Origin: JAFGOM01 sp964605795
GTDB taxonomy: Archaea; Halobacteriota; Methanomicrobia; Methanomicrobiales; Methanospirillaceae
Length of the DNA: 46,959 nt
NCBI GenBank assembly: GCA_964605795.1
Contig: CAZSDZ010000020.1
Location: forward strand, 1-46,959
Direction of reading: 5' to 3'
In this document: positions 1 through 7,611 of the stretch, piece after piece
Layout: every line of letters starts with the position of its first letter
How positions within the stretch are numbered: position 1 is the stretch's first letter
Notes under the pieces: generated by a model
What the model saw: the letters and a program-made list of their open reading frames with translations, nothing else
What the model was told of the DNA's origin: nothing
Databases searched by the model: none
Made by a program: the position numbers and the translations under genes

Positions 1-840
1 TCGAATTAAGGATTTTTACCCGTGTTGGCTTTCTGCCCCGGATGCTCTTTTTTATCGGGATGCCATACTCTGGTTTCTCAAGAATAACTCGATTTATGAG
101 CTGATATCGGCTACATAGTGGATATGCAAATTTTCAAGACAAGTAAGAAGCCAGGGGTGCTCGCCATAAAACCCATCCATGACCACATGGGAAAACTTGA
201 TCTTTGCTTTCATCGCATTGCAGATCAATTCGTATGCCAACTCAGCTTTGGTCTTAAACGTTCGCGATTCGGTTGGAATCCCAGCTTCGATACAGCGGAT
301 ACGGTCAGATGTCCAACTTTTTGGAAGGTAAAGTCGAAAATCAAGAAGTAACCGAAAACCATTCTTAACATATGCCATGAAGACGCCGACCTGACAGTTC
401 TCAACTTTTCCCAAATTCCCGCAATATTGACGGGAAACGCCAACGGAATAATTTCCTGCCTTGGGGTTGCCACATTCGTCGATGACTAATGTACCATTTT
501 TTCCGATCAGCGACCATCCGTTGGTTATGATCCAATCGATCAATAATCGGTAATCCCAAGGTGATTTAGACACAAAATGACTAAATGACTGATTATTAAC
601 CCAACTACAGTTGTCAGAAATTGAGGTTAAATGACACCTTGAAGGATTGGTTAATAAACCCTTGGCATATTCAAGGGCTATATCCCAGCAGTTGTGTGTC
701 CGTGTAGAAAAACAGTTTTTAAGGGACGCGTGTTCAAATAACGTTACAATGAAGACTATATCAGATTCTATAACCTTTCGAAGCTTTTCAACTTCTAGAT
801 TTGGGCGTGATTTTGCACAGCTAATATATTATATTTCATT
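1..840 (-). pseudogene. IS701-type DDE transposase, decayed and cut by the window edge
   Basis: The reading frame from about 840 down to 94 encodes a recognisable IS701-like transposase: a segment reading YAKGLL, then SPWD, then VIDECGNPKAG followed by GVSRQYCGNLGK and NCQVGVF, the usual DDE-fold signature. No ATG, GTG or TTG exists in this frame upstream of the GTG at 573, so the natural start is missing or shifted. At 94-96 a TAA ends the frame. Slipping one base back (-1) there restores NRVILEKPEYG and an RGRKPTR motif that runs off the left edge. I infer a dead copy with at least one frameshift. No terminal inverted repeats can be checked because the other end lies outside the window. Confidence 0.7.
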
Positions 841-843
841 ATA

Positions 844-1015
844 TAAAGATCATTCTATACTTTTCGGGATGCGTGATTTTCTAACATGACATTTTAGAGA
901 TAGAACACGATATTTGACTTTCTCTTTTTATTTGATAGCAATTAACATATTCAAAATGATAAATAAAAATAGAGTATACCAACAATCTGATATGATTTGA
1001 GGGTGATGACTTACT
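844..1015. other. AT-rich spacer before the toxin-antitoxin pair
   Basis: No gene is visible. The stretch is AT-rich. A purine-rich segment (GAGGGTGATGAC) sits just before the ATG at 1016 and could act as its ribosome binding site. Confidence 0.4.
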
Positions 1016-1243
1016 ATGATTGAGTCTTTAGAAGTTCCCGAAAATGTGATGCAGAGGATTATTGAACATAAAACACGGTCTGATGAATCCCCCATTGAAG
1101 TTATCACCAGGTTGCTTGATTATTATGATGAGGATGAAGAAATTGATGAAGAAACAAACCAGCGAATAATAAAGGGATTAGAAGATGTTGATGCAGGGAG
1201 ATACAGACCCCTTCGAGATATTGCCAAAGAAATGGGGATTTGA
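1016..1243 (+). CDS. RelB/VapB-like antitoxin
   Basis: A 75-residue acidic protein. The N-terminal half (MIESLEVPENVMQRIIEHK, then SPIEVITRLLDYY) has the RHH-like pattern of small antitoxins, and the acidic C-terminal half would be the toxin-binding tail. It is immediately followed by a RelE-like gene, the usual antitoxin-first order. A purine-rich ribosome binding site precedes the ATG. The family is inferred from pattern and context; the toxin partner is clearer than the antitoxin. Confidence 0.7.
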   Translation: MIESLEVPENVMQRIIEHKTRSDESPIEVITRLLDYYDEDEEIDEETNQRIIKGLEDVDAGRYRPLRDIAKEMGI

Positions 1244-1513
1244 TTGCATTACCGTATAGAACTCTCTAAAGACGCCGAAGAAGATTTAAACAGACTTCAA
1301 AAACCCGTTGCTCAAAGGATCAGGGATAAACTTCTTTTTCTTGAAACAGTTACTAATCCAAGAAAATATCTGGATAAAATTGAAGGGAAATACAACGGGC
1401 GGGTTTATCGTTACCGAATCGGGAATTATCGGGCGTATCTTACCTTCAAAGATGAAGTCATGGTAATAGTGGTTGTCCAGATTGGTCATCGGAAAAATAT
1501 CTACAAGACCTGA
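1244..1513 (+). CDS. RelE/ParE-family toxin
   Basis: An 89-residue protein starting at a TTG that directly follows the antitoxin stop codon. The pattern is typical of the RelE fold: KDAEEDLNRL, a helix, then GRVYRYRIGNYRAYL, and a C-terminal VVVQIGHRKNIYK. Known family members are ribosome-dependent mRNA interferases or gyrase inhibitors; which applies cannot be told here. Co-transcription with the upstream gene is near certain from the zero spacing. The same toxin type recurs at 35464-35733. Confidence 0.8.
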   Translation: MHYRIELSKDAEEDLNRLQKPVAQRIRDKLLFLETVTNPRKYLDKIEGKYNGRVYRYRIGNYRAYLTFKDEVMVIVVVQIGHRKNIYKT

Positions 1514-1538
1514 TCCATGATCCACTGATGATCCATCA

Positions 1539-1560
1539 ATGATCCACACGTTTGGATCAT
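1539..1560 (+). terminator. Hairpin terminator after the toxin gene
   Basis: ATGATCCA and TGGATCAT form a perfect 8-bp stem around a 6-nt loop, followed by CCTTTTCG. The hairpin lies 26 bases after the RelE stop. The run before it repeats GATCCA three further times (1512-1536), so alternative pairings exist. Confidence 0.5.
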
Positions 1561-1720
1561 CCTTTTCGCTGCTTGATCGTAAAATCCAGCGCACGATATA
1601 CTTAGACACTACTACTTAGTATATAATCCAGATTTCAGGAGAGTATAGGGATTGTGAATGAAGATAGGTGTCATGCTGGTCAACCAATTGTGGTTATAAT
1701 TGCCTTAAACACGAAAATAG
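1561..1720. other. Non-coding flank left of the integrated element
   Basis: No gene or RNA is recognised between the terminator and the left att site. Confidence 0.4.
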
Positions 1721-1723
1721 GTG

Positions 1724-1744
1724 TAGATGCTGCGGACGGGATCC
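1724..1744 (+). repeat. attL: left copy of the att core
   Basis: Identical over 21 bp to 13804-13824. It duplicates the 3' end of the tRNA gene (T-stem 3' strand, acceptor 3' strand and discriminator) and contains TGCGGACGGGATCC. To its right lies the arm repeat at 1754-1766. Confidence 0.9.
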
Positions 1745-1753
1745 TATACCTGA

Positions 1754-1766
1754 AGTTAGGATCTAC
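1754..1766 (+). repeat. Candidate integrase arm site (right arm of attP)
   Basis: AGTTAGGATCTAC here is the exact reverse complement of 13784-13796. In the circular form the two would flank the att core at 9 and 7 bp, a symmetric arrangement typical of recombinase arm-binding sites. It also lies just upstream of the integrase promoter, so binding here could repress the integrase. Confidence 0.65.
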
Positions 1767-1767
1767 T

Positions 1768-1776
1768 ATTTTATAC
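1768..1776 (+). promoter_or_regulatory. TATA box of the integrase gene
   Basis: ATTTTATAC is centred about 26 bp upstream of the ATG at 1798, the normal archaeal TATA-to-start distance. No ribosome binding site precedes the ATG. The gene is therefore probably transcribed as a leaderless mRNA. Confidence 0.5.
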
Positions 1777-1797
1777 TAATCAGTCACATTCCTATCT

Positions 1798-3012
1798 ATG
1801 GTCCATGCCTTTCATAAGTCAGACGAGGAGCACCGGCGATATCTGGATAACTCACTGAAAAACCATCTTGAATCAGGCCGGTTAGTGCAGGATGATGTAA
1901 ATTTAATCCGTGAATTTCTTGAAGAGGCGAGGGCAACGAACCAAATCACATTGGTGAGAGTCCGTAAACTGAATGCGCATCTCATTTCATGGAGACAGTT
2001 TATTAAACCGTTTAGAGAGAATACAGCATCTGATTTATATGCAGGGTTAGATCGGTTAAAGTCTCATATCCGTGAGGATGGTAAACCATATGCACAGAAT
2101 ACCCAACGGGACTTTGTATTATTCCTAAAACGATTCTATTTGTGGATGATAGATAACGGATACTCATCCATCCCCGAAAAGAAAATTAAGGCGATAAAAC
2201 CGCCTGCTACAAATACCATGACTAAAACAGCCGAAGGGCTGTTATCTGAAGAGGATATTCGGGCAATGATTGAGGCGTGTTTCTCTTCTCGTGATCGTGC
2301 CTTGATAGCATGTCTGTATGAGGGCGGGTTTAGGATTGGTGAGTTGGGTAATTTGAGATGGCAACAGGTTAAATTCACTGATTGGAATGTAACTGTAAAT
2401 GTGAATGATAAAACAAATAAACCGCGATTCGTTCCTTTAGTCTTTTCTCGTGCATATTTGGCACAATGGAAAACAGACTACCCGGGCAAGCCGGAATCTG
2501 ATGGGTATGTGTTTCTAACTCAAAACGGGCAACCACTGACATATGCGGGCGTGGCAAAACAGATACGTGATATTGCAAGAAGAGCAGGGATTGAAAAACA
2601 TATTACCCCGCACCTATTCCGACATTCGCGAATCACAGAAATGATTCGGGGTGATTATAATGAGAGCGTAATCAAGAAGGTTTGTTGGGGAAATATCAAT
2701 ACGCCGATGTTTTCAACTTATGCACATCTGACAGATAGTGATATTGAACGCGAGATAGCACAGAAGGCCGGGATTGAGCGGAAAAATATTAAGAAAAGGT
2801 CGGACGCATTAGAGCCGCGACAGTGTCCGAAATGTTATACCATCAATGCACCAACACATAATTTCTGTTCCACCTGTGGGTTTAGTTTTGAAGATGGTTT
2901 GTCAGAAGAGGATATTATACGGAATCTTCTAAAAGACAATCCCGAATTATTGATCGAATTAGGGCAACGAAAATTGGAGGAGAAAAAGAAGAAAGAGGAG
3001 GCGGGAAATTAA
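1798..3012 (+). CDS. Tyrosine recombinase/integrase of the element
   Basis: A 404-residue site-specific recombinase that should integrate and excise the element at the tRNA gene. An N-terminal SAM-like core-binding domain (about 20-130) precedes the catalytic domain (about 145-325) with R179 (GGFRIGEL), K208, H272 and R275 (PHLFRH), W298 and nucleophile Y308 (MFSTYAHL). A C-terminal zinc ribbon follows (C343, C346, C357, C360), as in many archaeal XerA- or SNJ2-like integrases. It lies next to attL and its 3' end overlaps the converging gene at 3009 by four bases. All catalytic residues are present, so it looks functional. Confidence 0.93.
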   Translation: MVHAFHKSDEEHRRYLDNSLKNHLESGRLVQDDVNLIREFLEEARATNQITLVRVRKLNAHLISWRQFIKPFRENTASDLYAGLDRLKSHIREDGKPYAQNTQRDFVLFLKRFYLWMIDNGYSSIPEKKIKAIKPPATNTMTKTAEGLLSEEDIRAMIEACFSSRDRALIACLYEGGFRIGELGNLRWQQVKFTDWNVTVNVNDKTNKPRFVPLVFSRAYLAQWKTDYPGKPESDGYVFLTQNGQPLTYAGVAKQIRDIARRAGIEKHITPHLFRHSRITEMIRGDYNESVIKKVCWGNINTPMFSTYAHLTDSDIEREIAQKAGIERKNIKKRSDALEPRQCPKCYTINAPTHNFCSTCGFSFEDGLSEEDIIRNLLKDNPELLIELGQRKLEEKKKKEEAGN

Positions 3013-3665
3013 TCTTTTTTAATCAGATTCTTTTCAATCTCTGCAAATGCGTTTTTATATCGAGTGTTCCATATTTCATCTATTTCTTTATATTGCTTCA
3101 TTCTAACTGATTTAACTGATCCGTCATGGTATAGCGCATCTAAATGTGAATATTTTTCTCTCTTTGGATGAGAAAACCATTCATCCCTTTCTTGATTGAT
3201 TATTTCTGATATATCCATTTGCGTGCATACGTCCATGATTTTTCTAATAATCCGTAAAAATAGTATATTTTCAATATCTCTTTGCATGGACTCTTCAAAC
3301 ACTTTGTTATATTCATCAAGAAGTTCATCACGTGGCATAAACCACGTATGAGAGCATACAAAGGTCAATCGATAGTATATTGGATGCTTTCCCGGGGAAC
3401 CAGGATCTCTTTCTCCTTCCATCCTTTCAATTATATTAAATTGCGTCATTGCATCCAATAGTCTGTATAATTGCGTTTCTGATGGGATATTTCCATGTTC
3501 AACAAGGTTAAATTGAATATCCTTCGCTCTTACCCATCCCTGATTATCACCCGGGAAATGATCAGATAAAAATTTGATAATGTCAGATGCATATTGTTTT
3601 ACCTCTTCACTCCTTCGAGAATTAAGAAATTTATCAACACGGTTTTTTAATGTCTTATCATTCAC
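3009..3665 (-). CDS. Winged-helix-like regulator, unknown family
   Basis: A 218-residue protein beginning with GTG, preceded by AGGAATAT as a ribosome binding site. Residues about 25-105 have a winged-helix pattern: a helix, then GWVRAKDIQFNLVEHG, SETQLYRLLDAM and a wing near GKHPIYYRL. The rest is helical and charged. It is divergent from the RHH gene at 3756 across a 90-bp spacer with an inverted repeat, a classic switch layout. I infer a transcription regulator of the element; the family is not recognised. Confidence 0.6.
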   Translation of the reverse strand: MNDKTLKNRVDKFLNSRRSEEVKQYASDIIKFLSDHFPGDNQGWVRAKDIQFNLVEHGNIPSETQLYRLLDAMTQFNIIERMEGERDPGSPGKHPIYYRLTFVCSHTWFMPRDELLDEYNKVFEESMQRDIENILFLRIIRKIMDVCTQMDISEIINQERDEWFSHPKREKYSHLDALYHDGSVKSVRMKQYKEIDEIWNTRYKNAFAEIEKNLIKKD

Positions 3666-3678
3666 TCATATTCCTATA

Positions 3679-3717
3679 ACACACGGATTATATGTAACAT
3701 TCACAAACACCGTGTGT
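3679..3717. promoter_or_regulatory. Inverted repeat between divergent regulators
   Basis: ACACACGG (3679-3686) and CCGTGTGT (3710-3717) form an exact 8-bp inverted repeat separated by 23 bp. It lies between the start codons of the divergent genes at 3665 and 3756, next to a TATA box, so it is a good candidate operator for either regulator. Confidence 0.5.
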
Positions 3718-3720
3718 GTA

Positions 3721-3730
3721 AATATTTATA
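3721..3730 (+). promoter_or_regulatory. TATA box of the RHH gene
   Basis: AATATTTATA lies about 30 bp before the ATG at 3756, giving a short or absent leader. It abuts the CCGTGTGT arm of the neighbouring inverted repeat. Confidence 0.45.
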
Positions 3731-3755
3731 CTTATACGTCGAACGCATTATTCAC

Positions 3756-3908
3756 ATGAAGTCATGTATCACGATTTCATTGGACGTCGGTTTGATAAAC
3801 AAAATCGACGTAGAACGTGGAGATGTTCCACGTTCGCGGTATATTGAGAATCAATTACTGACAGGAACGCATCAGAACAGCGCCCCGATACGAAAGGAGC
3901 AGCGATGA
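3756..3908 (+). CDS. Small RHH DNA-binding protein
   Basis: A 50-residue protein with the RHH pattern: a beta strand (KSCITISLDVGL), helix 1 (INKIDVERG) and helix 2 (VPRSRYIENQLL), then a short basic tail. Such proteins are dimeric repressors, often controlling copy number or antitoxin operons. I chose the ATG at 3756 because an earlier in-frame start would fall before the TATA box. Its stop overlaps the next gene's start (3905), so it heads an operon of overlapping small genes leading into the primase. Confidence 0.7.
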   Translation: MKSCITISLDVGLINKIDVERGDVPRSRYIENQLLTGTHQNSAPIRKEQR

Positions 3909-4051
3909 ACCAGAAACAACCGATACCGGTATCACGAGAAGCGATGATCGCGTTTGAAAAATCGCATGATTTACCCGGTTTGGGTGAAATTGCAGAAAGA
4001 CGCGGACTAATCCGGATTCTAGAAAATCGAGGCCCGGAGATGATACGATGA
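3905..4051 (+). CDS. Small hypothetical protein (48 aa)
   Basis: The ATG overlaps the end of the RHH gene and AAAGGAGC lies upstream as a good ribosome binding site. The product contains SREAMIAFEKSH and GEIAERRGLIRIL. Its stop overlaps the next ATG as ATGA. No family is recognised. The coupling to both neighbours and the ribosome binding site are the main support. Confidence 0.5.
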   Translation: MNQKQPIPVSREAMIAFEKSHDLPGLGEIAERRGLIRILENRGPEMIR

Positions 4052-4221
4052 CTAAAAGAGGCGTTCCCTGTGGGGACAGGGAACAATCAGAAACGGGCAC
4101 ACGCTCCATGCATCTTGCTTTATCGGATTCGGTGCCTAATTACAACAGATTATCTGTTTTGTGTGGTATTAAAAGTTGTGTCTCTCCTTCAATCGGGAGG
4201 CGTTCTGATGGCATTTGTTGA
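4048..4221 (+). CDS. Possible small ORF (57 aa)
   Basis: It begins at an ATG overlapping the previous stop (ATGA) and ends inside the next gene. The product is rich in Ser, Arg and Cys, with no recognisable domain. The next gene has its own strong ribosome binding site within this ORF. It may therefore be a leader or a chance frame. Confidence 0.25.
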   Translation: MTKRGVPCGDREQSETGTRSMHLALSDSVPNYNRLSVLCGIKSCVSPSIGRRSDGIC

Positions 4222-4459
4222 ATCAGACAGGTTACCTGCATTTATCCGAGTATCGCTAAACCCTATTCATTTCAGACGTATAGATGACATCACGGAATTA
4301 TGGTATGATGAATACCAGGAAGAGATAGAAGCGGTTTTTCGTGATGGGGAACGGGTTATCCTACCTAATGATTACGTTCGTAACTTCTATGAAGCGCGGG
4401 ATTTAATCCACGAGATTAGGTTACAACGTCAGGCACGAGCGGAGGCAGGGCGGGTATGA
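4208..4459 (+). CDS. Small hypothetical protein of the element (83 aa)
   Basis: I chose the ATG at 4208 because GGGAGG (about 4196-4201) sits at ideal distance; the frame is open further upstream. The product is acidic in the middle (ELWYDEYQEEIEAVF) with a helical basic C-terminus (IHEIRLQRQARAEAG). Its stop overlaps the start of the primase gene by four bases, suggesting translational coupling and perhaps a replication accessory role. No family is recognised. Confidence 0.6.
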   Translation: MAFVESDRLPAFIRVSLNPIHFRRIDDITELWYDEYQEEIEAVFRDGERVILPNDYVRNFYEARDLIHEIRLQRQARAEAGRV

Positions 4460-6834
4460 GTGAGGCGATATCCTGCATCAATACCCTATCCGAGGTCATT
4501 GGAGGAGATTTAAGACTTATCAAGGTCCGGAAACAAGCCAAAAGCGCTTTTGAGAGCGGATGGAACCAGCATAACAACTATTCCGCCAATGATAACGAGA
4601 TACTCAAATGGGTTAAAAGCGGGAATAATTACGGGTTTTTCACCAGTTTAGAATCTAAAATCTGTATGCTAGATGCAGATAACCCGGAAATGATAAAGGA
4701 TTTGATTAAGGTCATCGGTGATACCTTCACGATCCGAAGTGGACGGGACCAGGGCGGATATCACATCATATTTAGGTGTGATTTTCCCGATGATGTTAAG
4801 GATAAAATCGTATTTATGGATAGTTGCGGTGATATCAGACGCGGAAAGAAGTTTTATTTAGTCGGTCCCGGTTCAATCCATCCATCAGGGACACCCTATA
4901 CCATTGTGAATGATGCACCCATTAAAACGGTTAATTATTCCGATATTCAGCCGTTGATCATGAAATACGTGAAGACGGAGGAGATCGAGGATGAACTGGA
5001 ACAGGAACCTGTGAAACCGAAGGAGCCGGATTATAACTCATACCCTGTTATCACCGATAGAGCAGGGCTACTTATTGAAGAAGTGGGTTATCCAGCCGGT
5101 AAGATCTCCACCAATGGAGATGAGGTTCAAGGGGAGCACCCTATTCATGGTTCATCAACCGGCACGAATTACAACATAAACACGAGAAAGCAAACGTGGC
5201 ATTGTTGGAAACATAATTCCGGGGGAGATGCAGCGCTATTTCTGGCAGTGAAACACGGTATCATATTTTGTGAGCAGGCGGGGACCGGCACCCTTGATAA
5301 TGCAACCCTGATCAAGCGGGTTGAAGACATCATCAAGACGGACCCGGAATACAGAAAGAACGCGGAAATATTGGAGGAAACACAAAAACGGGAACGCGAG
5401 GAATGGAATAGAAAGAAGGAAAAGAAGCAGGAAGACACCATCAAACCGGTAGAAGTGAAGGAACCGAAGAAACTAAAGAACGATATAAAAACGTTGAAAC
5501 TTGAAAACCGGTTACCAGAGAGCCATTTCATAAGCCGGTATGTGAACCATTGGACCAGTAGGAATGATGCCTACCCGGAATACCATTATTGTGCAGCATT
5601 GGCTCTTTTGTCGATATTAGCAGACCGGAAACCACGAATTGATATTTCCAACATGATGAACCCTATCTATCCAAATATCTGGATACTAGAATTAGGGCAA
5701 ACATCACATAGTCGGAAATCCACAGCAATGCAGCCGGTTAAACGATTGGCGGGAGCATCACCGCGGTATAGGCCAATGTTTCACTCCTTCACACCAGAGT
5801 CATTGATAGAGCATTTATCAGATGAACCGGGGGAAGGAGATAGTTGGATAGGTTCACACGGTTTTCACCTGCAGGATGAGGCAGGGGCAATTTTAGAGGG
5901 AATTAATCAAAAGACGTATATGAGTGACATGAGGGACGTTTTATGTTCCTTGTATGACTGTGAAGATATCAGCCGAAAGTTAAGGACCGGAAAGAAGAAC
6001 GTAAAAACGGAATTTAACGTATCAGAGCCGTATATTACGTTATTATGGAGCACAACCCCGGAGAGGTTTATAAATTCCTGCAGTGGGTTGGATGTGACCA
6101 GCGGGTTATTGTTACGATACCTGATCCTATATCCAAACTATCCCAAAAAACGAATGGATATCTGTTTAGGGACCGGTTCGCAATCAGCAGATTATGACGG
6201 TATAGGAAACCTGTTTATCGGATTGGCGGAGAGAATACAGAGATTTGATATCATCAGGATGATACCATCAGATGAAGCGATGAAAAGATTTAACACATGG
6301 AACGAGGAACTACAGGAGAAATATCACAGCAAACCGGAGGAATACCGGATAAATCAAAGCATTCTTGATAGAATGGCTATTCGTGTATTTAAATTGGCTA
6401 TGTTGTTCACGATCGGAGCCGATGAGTTACCAGGATTAAAAGCACATGAGCAGGAGACTTGGCGACTGAAGCAGCACAAGACAGGGGAGGGACAAACCCT
6501 TTTATCTCCTACAATTCCTATTCCTGATGTTTTCTTCCTTGAAGCGTTAAGACAGGTTGATGAGTATTTCATCCCTCACGCCGTGGATGCCTTGAAAAGT
6601 GTTGAAGATGCAACAGAGAAGGATTTACAGAGCCGAATCCTAAACGCTCTTAAATCTGCACCTGATTGTTGCATGAATCACAGCGCTCTTTTGAGGAAGA
6701 GTAGACAGACATCAAAGGTCTTTAAAGAGATGATAGATGCTCTGGATGAATCCGGTATGATAGAGATGGGTTCACGTAAGGGTAAGGGTGAAAAATATGA
6801 AACGTGGTATCAATTGAAGGAGGATGAAGAATGA
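4456..6834 (+). CDS. Prim-pol/DUF3987 primase-helicase, replication protein
   Basis: A 792-residue protein, probably the replication initiator or primase of the element. Residues 1-160 resemble an archaeo-eukaryotic prim-pol domain: acidic D73-x-D75 in CMLDADNPE, SGRDQGGYH with H103, and a third region at D126 followed by VGPGSIHPSG. A zinc-finger-like HxxH...CxxH (H228, H231, C250, H253) follows. Residues about 350-640 match DUF3987: a degenerate Walker A (GQTSHSRKST, 414-423) and Walker B acid pair (D474, E475). A winged helix ends the protein (about 720-785). Family assignment is by pattern; loss of the canonical P-loop glycine may mean weak ATPase activity. Confidence 0.8.
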   Translation: MSEAISCINTLSEVIGGDLRLIKVRKQAKSAFESGWNQHNNYSANDNEILKWVKSGNNYGFFTSLESKICMLDADNPEMIKDLIKVIGDTFTIRSGRDQGGYHIIFRCDFPDDVKDKIVFMDSCGDIRRGKKFYLVGPGSIHPSGTPYTIVNDAPIKTVNYSDIQPLIMKYVKTEEIEDELEQEPVKPKEPDYNSYPVITDRAGLLIEEVGYPAGKISTNGDEVQGEHPIHGSSTGTNYNINTRKQTWHCWKHNSGGDAALFLAVKHGIIFCEQAGTGTLDNATLIKRVEDIIKTDPEYRKNAEILEETQKREREEWNRKKEKKQEDTIKPVEVKEPKKLKNDIKTLKLENRLPESHFISRYVNHWTSRNDAYPEYHYCAALALLSILADRKPRIDISNMMNPIYPNIWILELGQTSHSRKSTAMQPVKRLAGASPRYRPMFHSFTPESLIEHLSDEPGEGDSWIGSHGFHLQDEAGAILEGINQKTYMSDMRDVLCSLYDCEDISRKLRTGKKNVKTEFNVSEPYITLLWSTTPERFINSCSGLDVTSGLLLRYLILYPNYPKKRMDICLGTGSQSADYDGIGNLFIGLAERIQRFDIIRMIPSDEAMKRFNTWNEELQEKYHSKPEEYRINQSILDRMAIRVFKLAMLFTIGADELPGLKAHEQETWRLKQHKTGEGQTLLSPTIPIPDVFFLEALRQVDEYFIPHAVDALKSVEDATEKDLQSRILNALKSAPDCCMNHSALLRKSRQTSKVFKEMIDALDESGMIEMGSRKGKGEKYETWYQLKEDEE

Positions 6835-6842
6835 GATACTTA

Positions 6843-6893
6843 TCTCTCTTCTCTCTCTTCTCTCTATTCTCTCTCTTCACAGAGTTCACAGAG
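6843..6893 (+). repeat. Tandem 9-bp iterons, first cluster
   Basis: TCTCTCTTC occurs at 6843-6851, 6852-6860 and 6870-6878, with one variant (TCTCTATTC) at 6861-6869. It runs in the same 9-bp spacing into TTCACAGAG at 6876-6884 and 6885-6893. Confidence 0.75.
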
Positions 6894-6948
6894 ATTAAGA
6901 GTTATTTAAATACTCTATATTTTAGAGCATATTCATTTCTCTTATATC

Positions 6949-6981
6949 TCTCTCTTCTCTCTCTTCTTATAGTTCACAGGG
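6949..6981 (+). repeat. Tandem 9-bp iterons, second cluster
   Basis: TCTCTCTTC recurs at 6949-6957 and 6958-6966, followed by TTCACAGGG at 6973-6981. This repeats the order of the first cluster (pyrimidine nonamers, then TTCACAGxG). Confidence 0.7.
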
Positions 6982-6990
6982 ATAGGCAGC

Positions 6991-7023
6991 CCTTTAAATA
7001 CTACCGTATGGGGTATTTAAAGG
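6991..7023. promoter_or_regulatory. 11-bp inverted repeat with TATA-like arms
   Basis: CCTTTAAATAC (6991-7001) and GTATTTAAAGG (7013-7023) are exact reverse complements around an 11-nt loop. Each arm carries a TTTAAATA-like box, so it may be a promoter with an overlapping operator for the genes at 7127 onward, or an origin stem-loop. Confidence 0.55.
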
Positions 7024-7126
7024 AAGGCGGGGATAGGGAACTAAGGGGAATTGGTGAATTATTGAAAGTGTGTACAATGTGGGGAACTATAACCCATTGC
7101 CGGAGACACCTTCAGGAGGTCCGGTC

Positions 7127-7333
7127 ATGATGCCCCCTGCATGGATAGCAAACCGGATCAACTGGTTATCTATCGCTCTGTATGCAGATGGACCGGGGAT
7201 TGAACCAACAGAGGCACAAATGACACGGTTTAGGTATTTGATGTATGATTATGGTACGTATTGGGGAAGAGGAGCCACAGAGGGAATATATGAGGAGTGG
7301 TTTGTATCGAACGGGATGGAGGAGATGAAATGA
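7127..7333 (+). CDS. Small hypothetical protein (68 aa)
   Basis: The ATG at 7127 follows GGAGG (7115-7119) at good spacing. The product is rich in aromatic residues (WIANRINWLSIALYADG, then YDYGTYWGRGATEGIYEEWF). No family is recognised. Its stop overlaps the next start as ATGA, making it the first gene of a four-base-overlap operon. Confidence 0.6.
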   Translation: MMPPAWIANRINWLSIALYADGPGIEPTEAQMTRFRYLMYDYGTYWGRGATEGIYEEWFVSNGMEEMK

Positions 7334-7611
7334 CACAAACAACCCTTGAAGGTAAAACCACAGTGGTTAATACTCCTGTATTGTTCGCTAAACGTGATCT
7401 ATCATCTATTACCCTGGAGGAATGGAAAAAGAATCACAGTATCAGGCATTACTACCAGCCGGAGGAGTTCAAACCATCCACCAGGTTAAATTTCTGTCAT
7501 TGTATCGGATGTGGTAAAGAGTCTGAATATGATATCGAAGGCATGTGGGGCCTTTGTTCCGTTCATTGGCAGGAATTTACCGAGTTATGGAAACAGGAGA
7601 TGGGGCTATGA
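7330..7611 (+). CDS. Small protein with a Cys/His zinc-binding-like motif (93 aa)
   Basis: It starts at the ATG overlapping the preceding stop. The C-terminal half has NFCHCIGCGKESEYD, then GMWGLCSVHWQEF, arranged as CxxC plus CxxH, which would bind zinc. No wider family is recognised. Its stop overlaps the next gene's ATG. Confidence 0.6.
   Translation: MTQTTLEGKTTVVNTPVLFAKRDLSSITLEEWKKNHSIRHYYQPEEFKPSTRLNFCHCIGCGKESEYDIEGMWGLCSVHWQEFTELWKQEMGL

Larger units (their letters stand above)
6835..7126. other. Candidate replication origin, iteron-bearing spacer
   Basis: About 290 bp directly after the primase gene. It holds six 9-bp pyrimidine repeats, two tandem TTCACAGAG units, short inverted repeats and a perfect 11-bp inverted repeat. 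An ATG at 6831 opens a frame here, but its product is mainly repeated SLF, so I treat the stretch as non-coding. Position and repeat content suggest the element's origin or a plasmid control region. Confidence 0.5.

Noticed and set aside
6843..6966. Clustered short repeats as a possible CRISPR array
   Set aside because: Units are only 9 bp, tandem without spacers, and pyrimidine-rich; no cas gene is present.
6831..7130. Open frame of 99 codons after the primase, overlapping its stop
   Set aside because: The product is dominated by repeated SLF encoded by 9-bp iterons, then loses any sensible composition; a strong ribosome binding site serves a different frame at 7127. Treated as non-coding, though not excluded.
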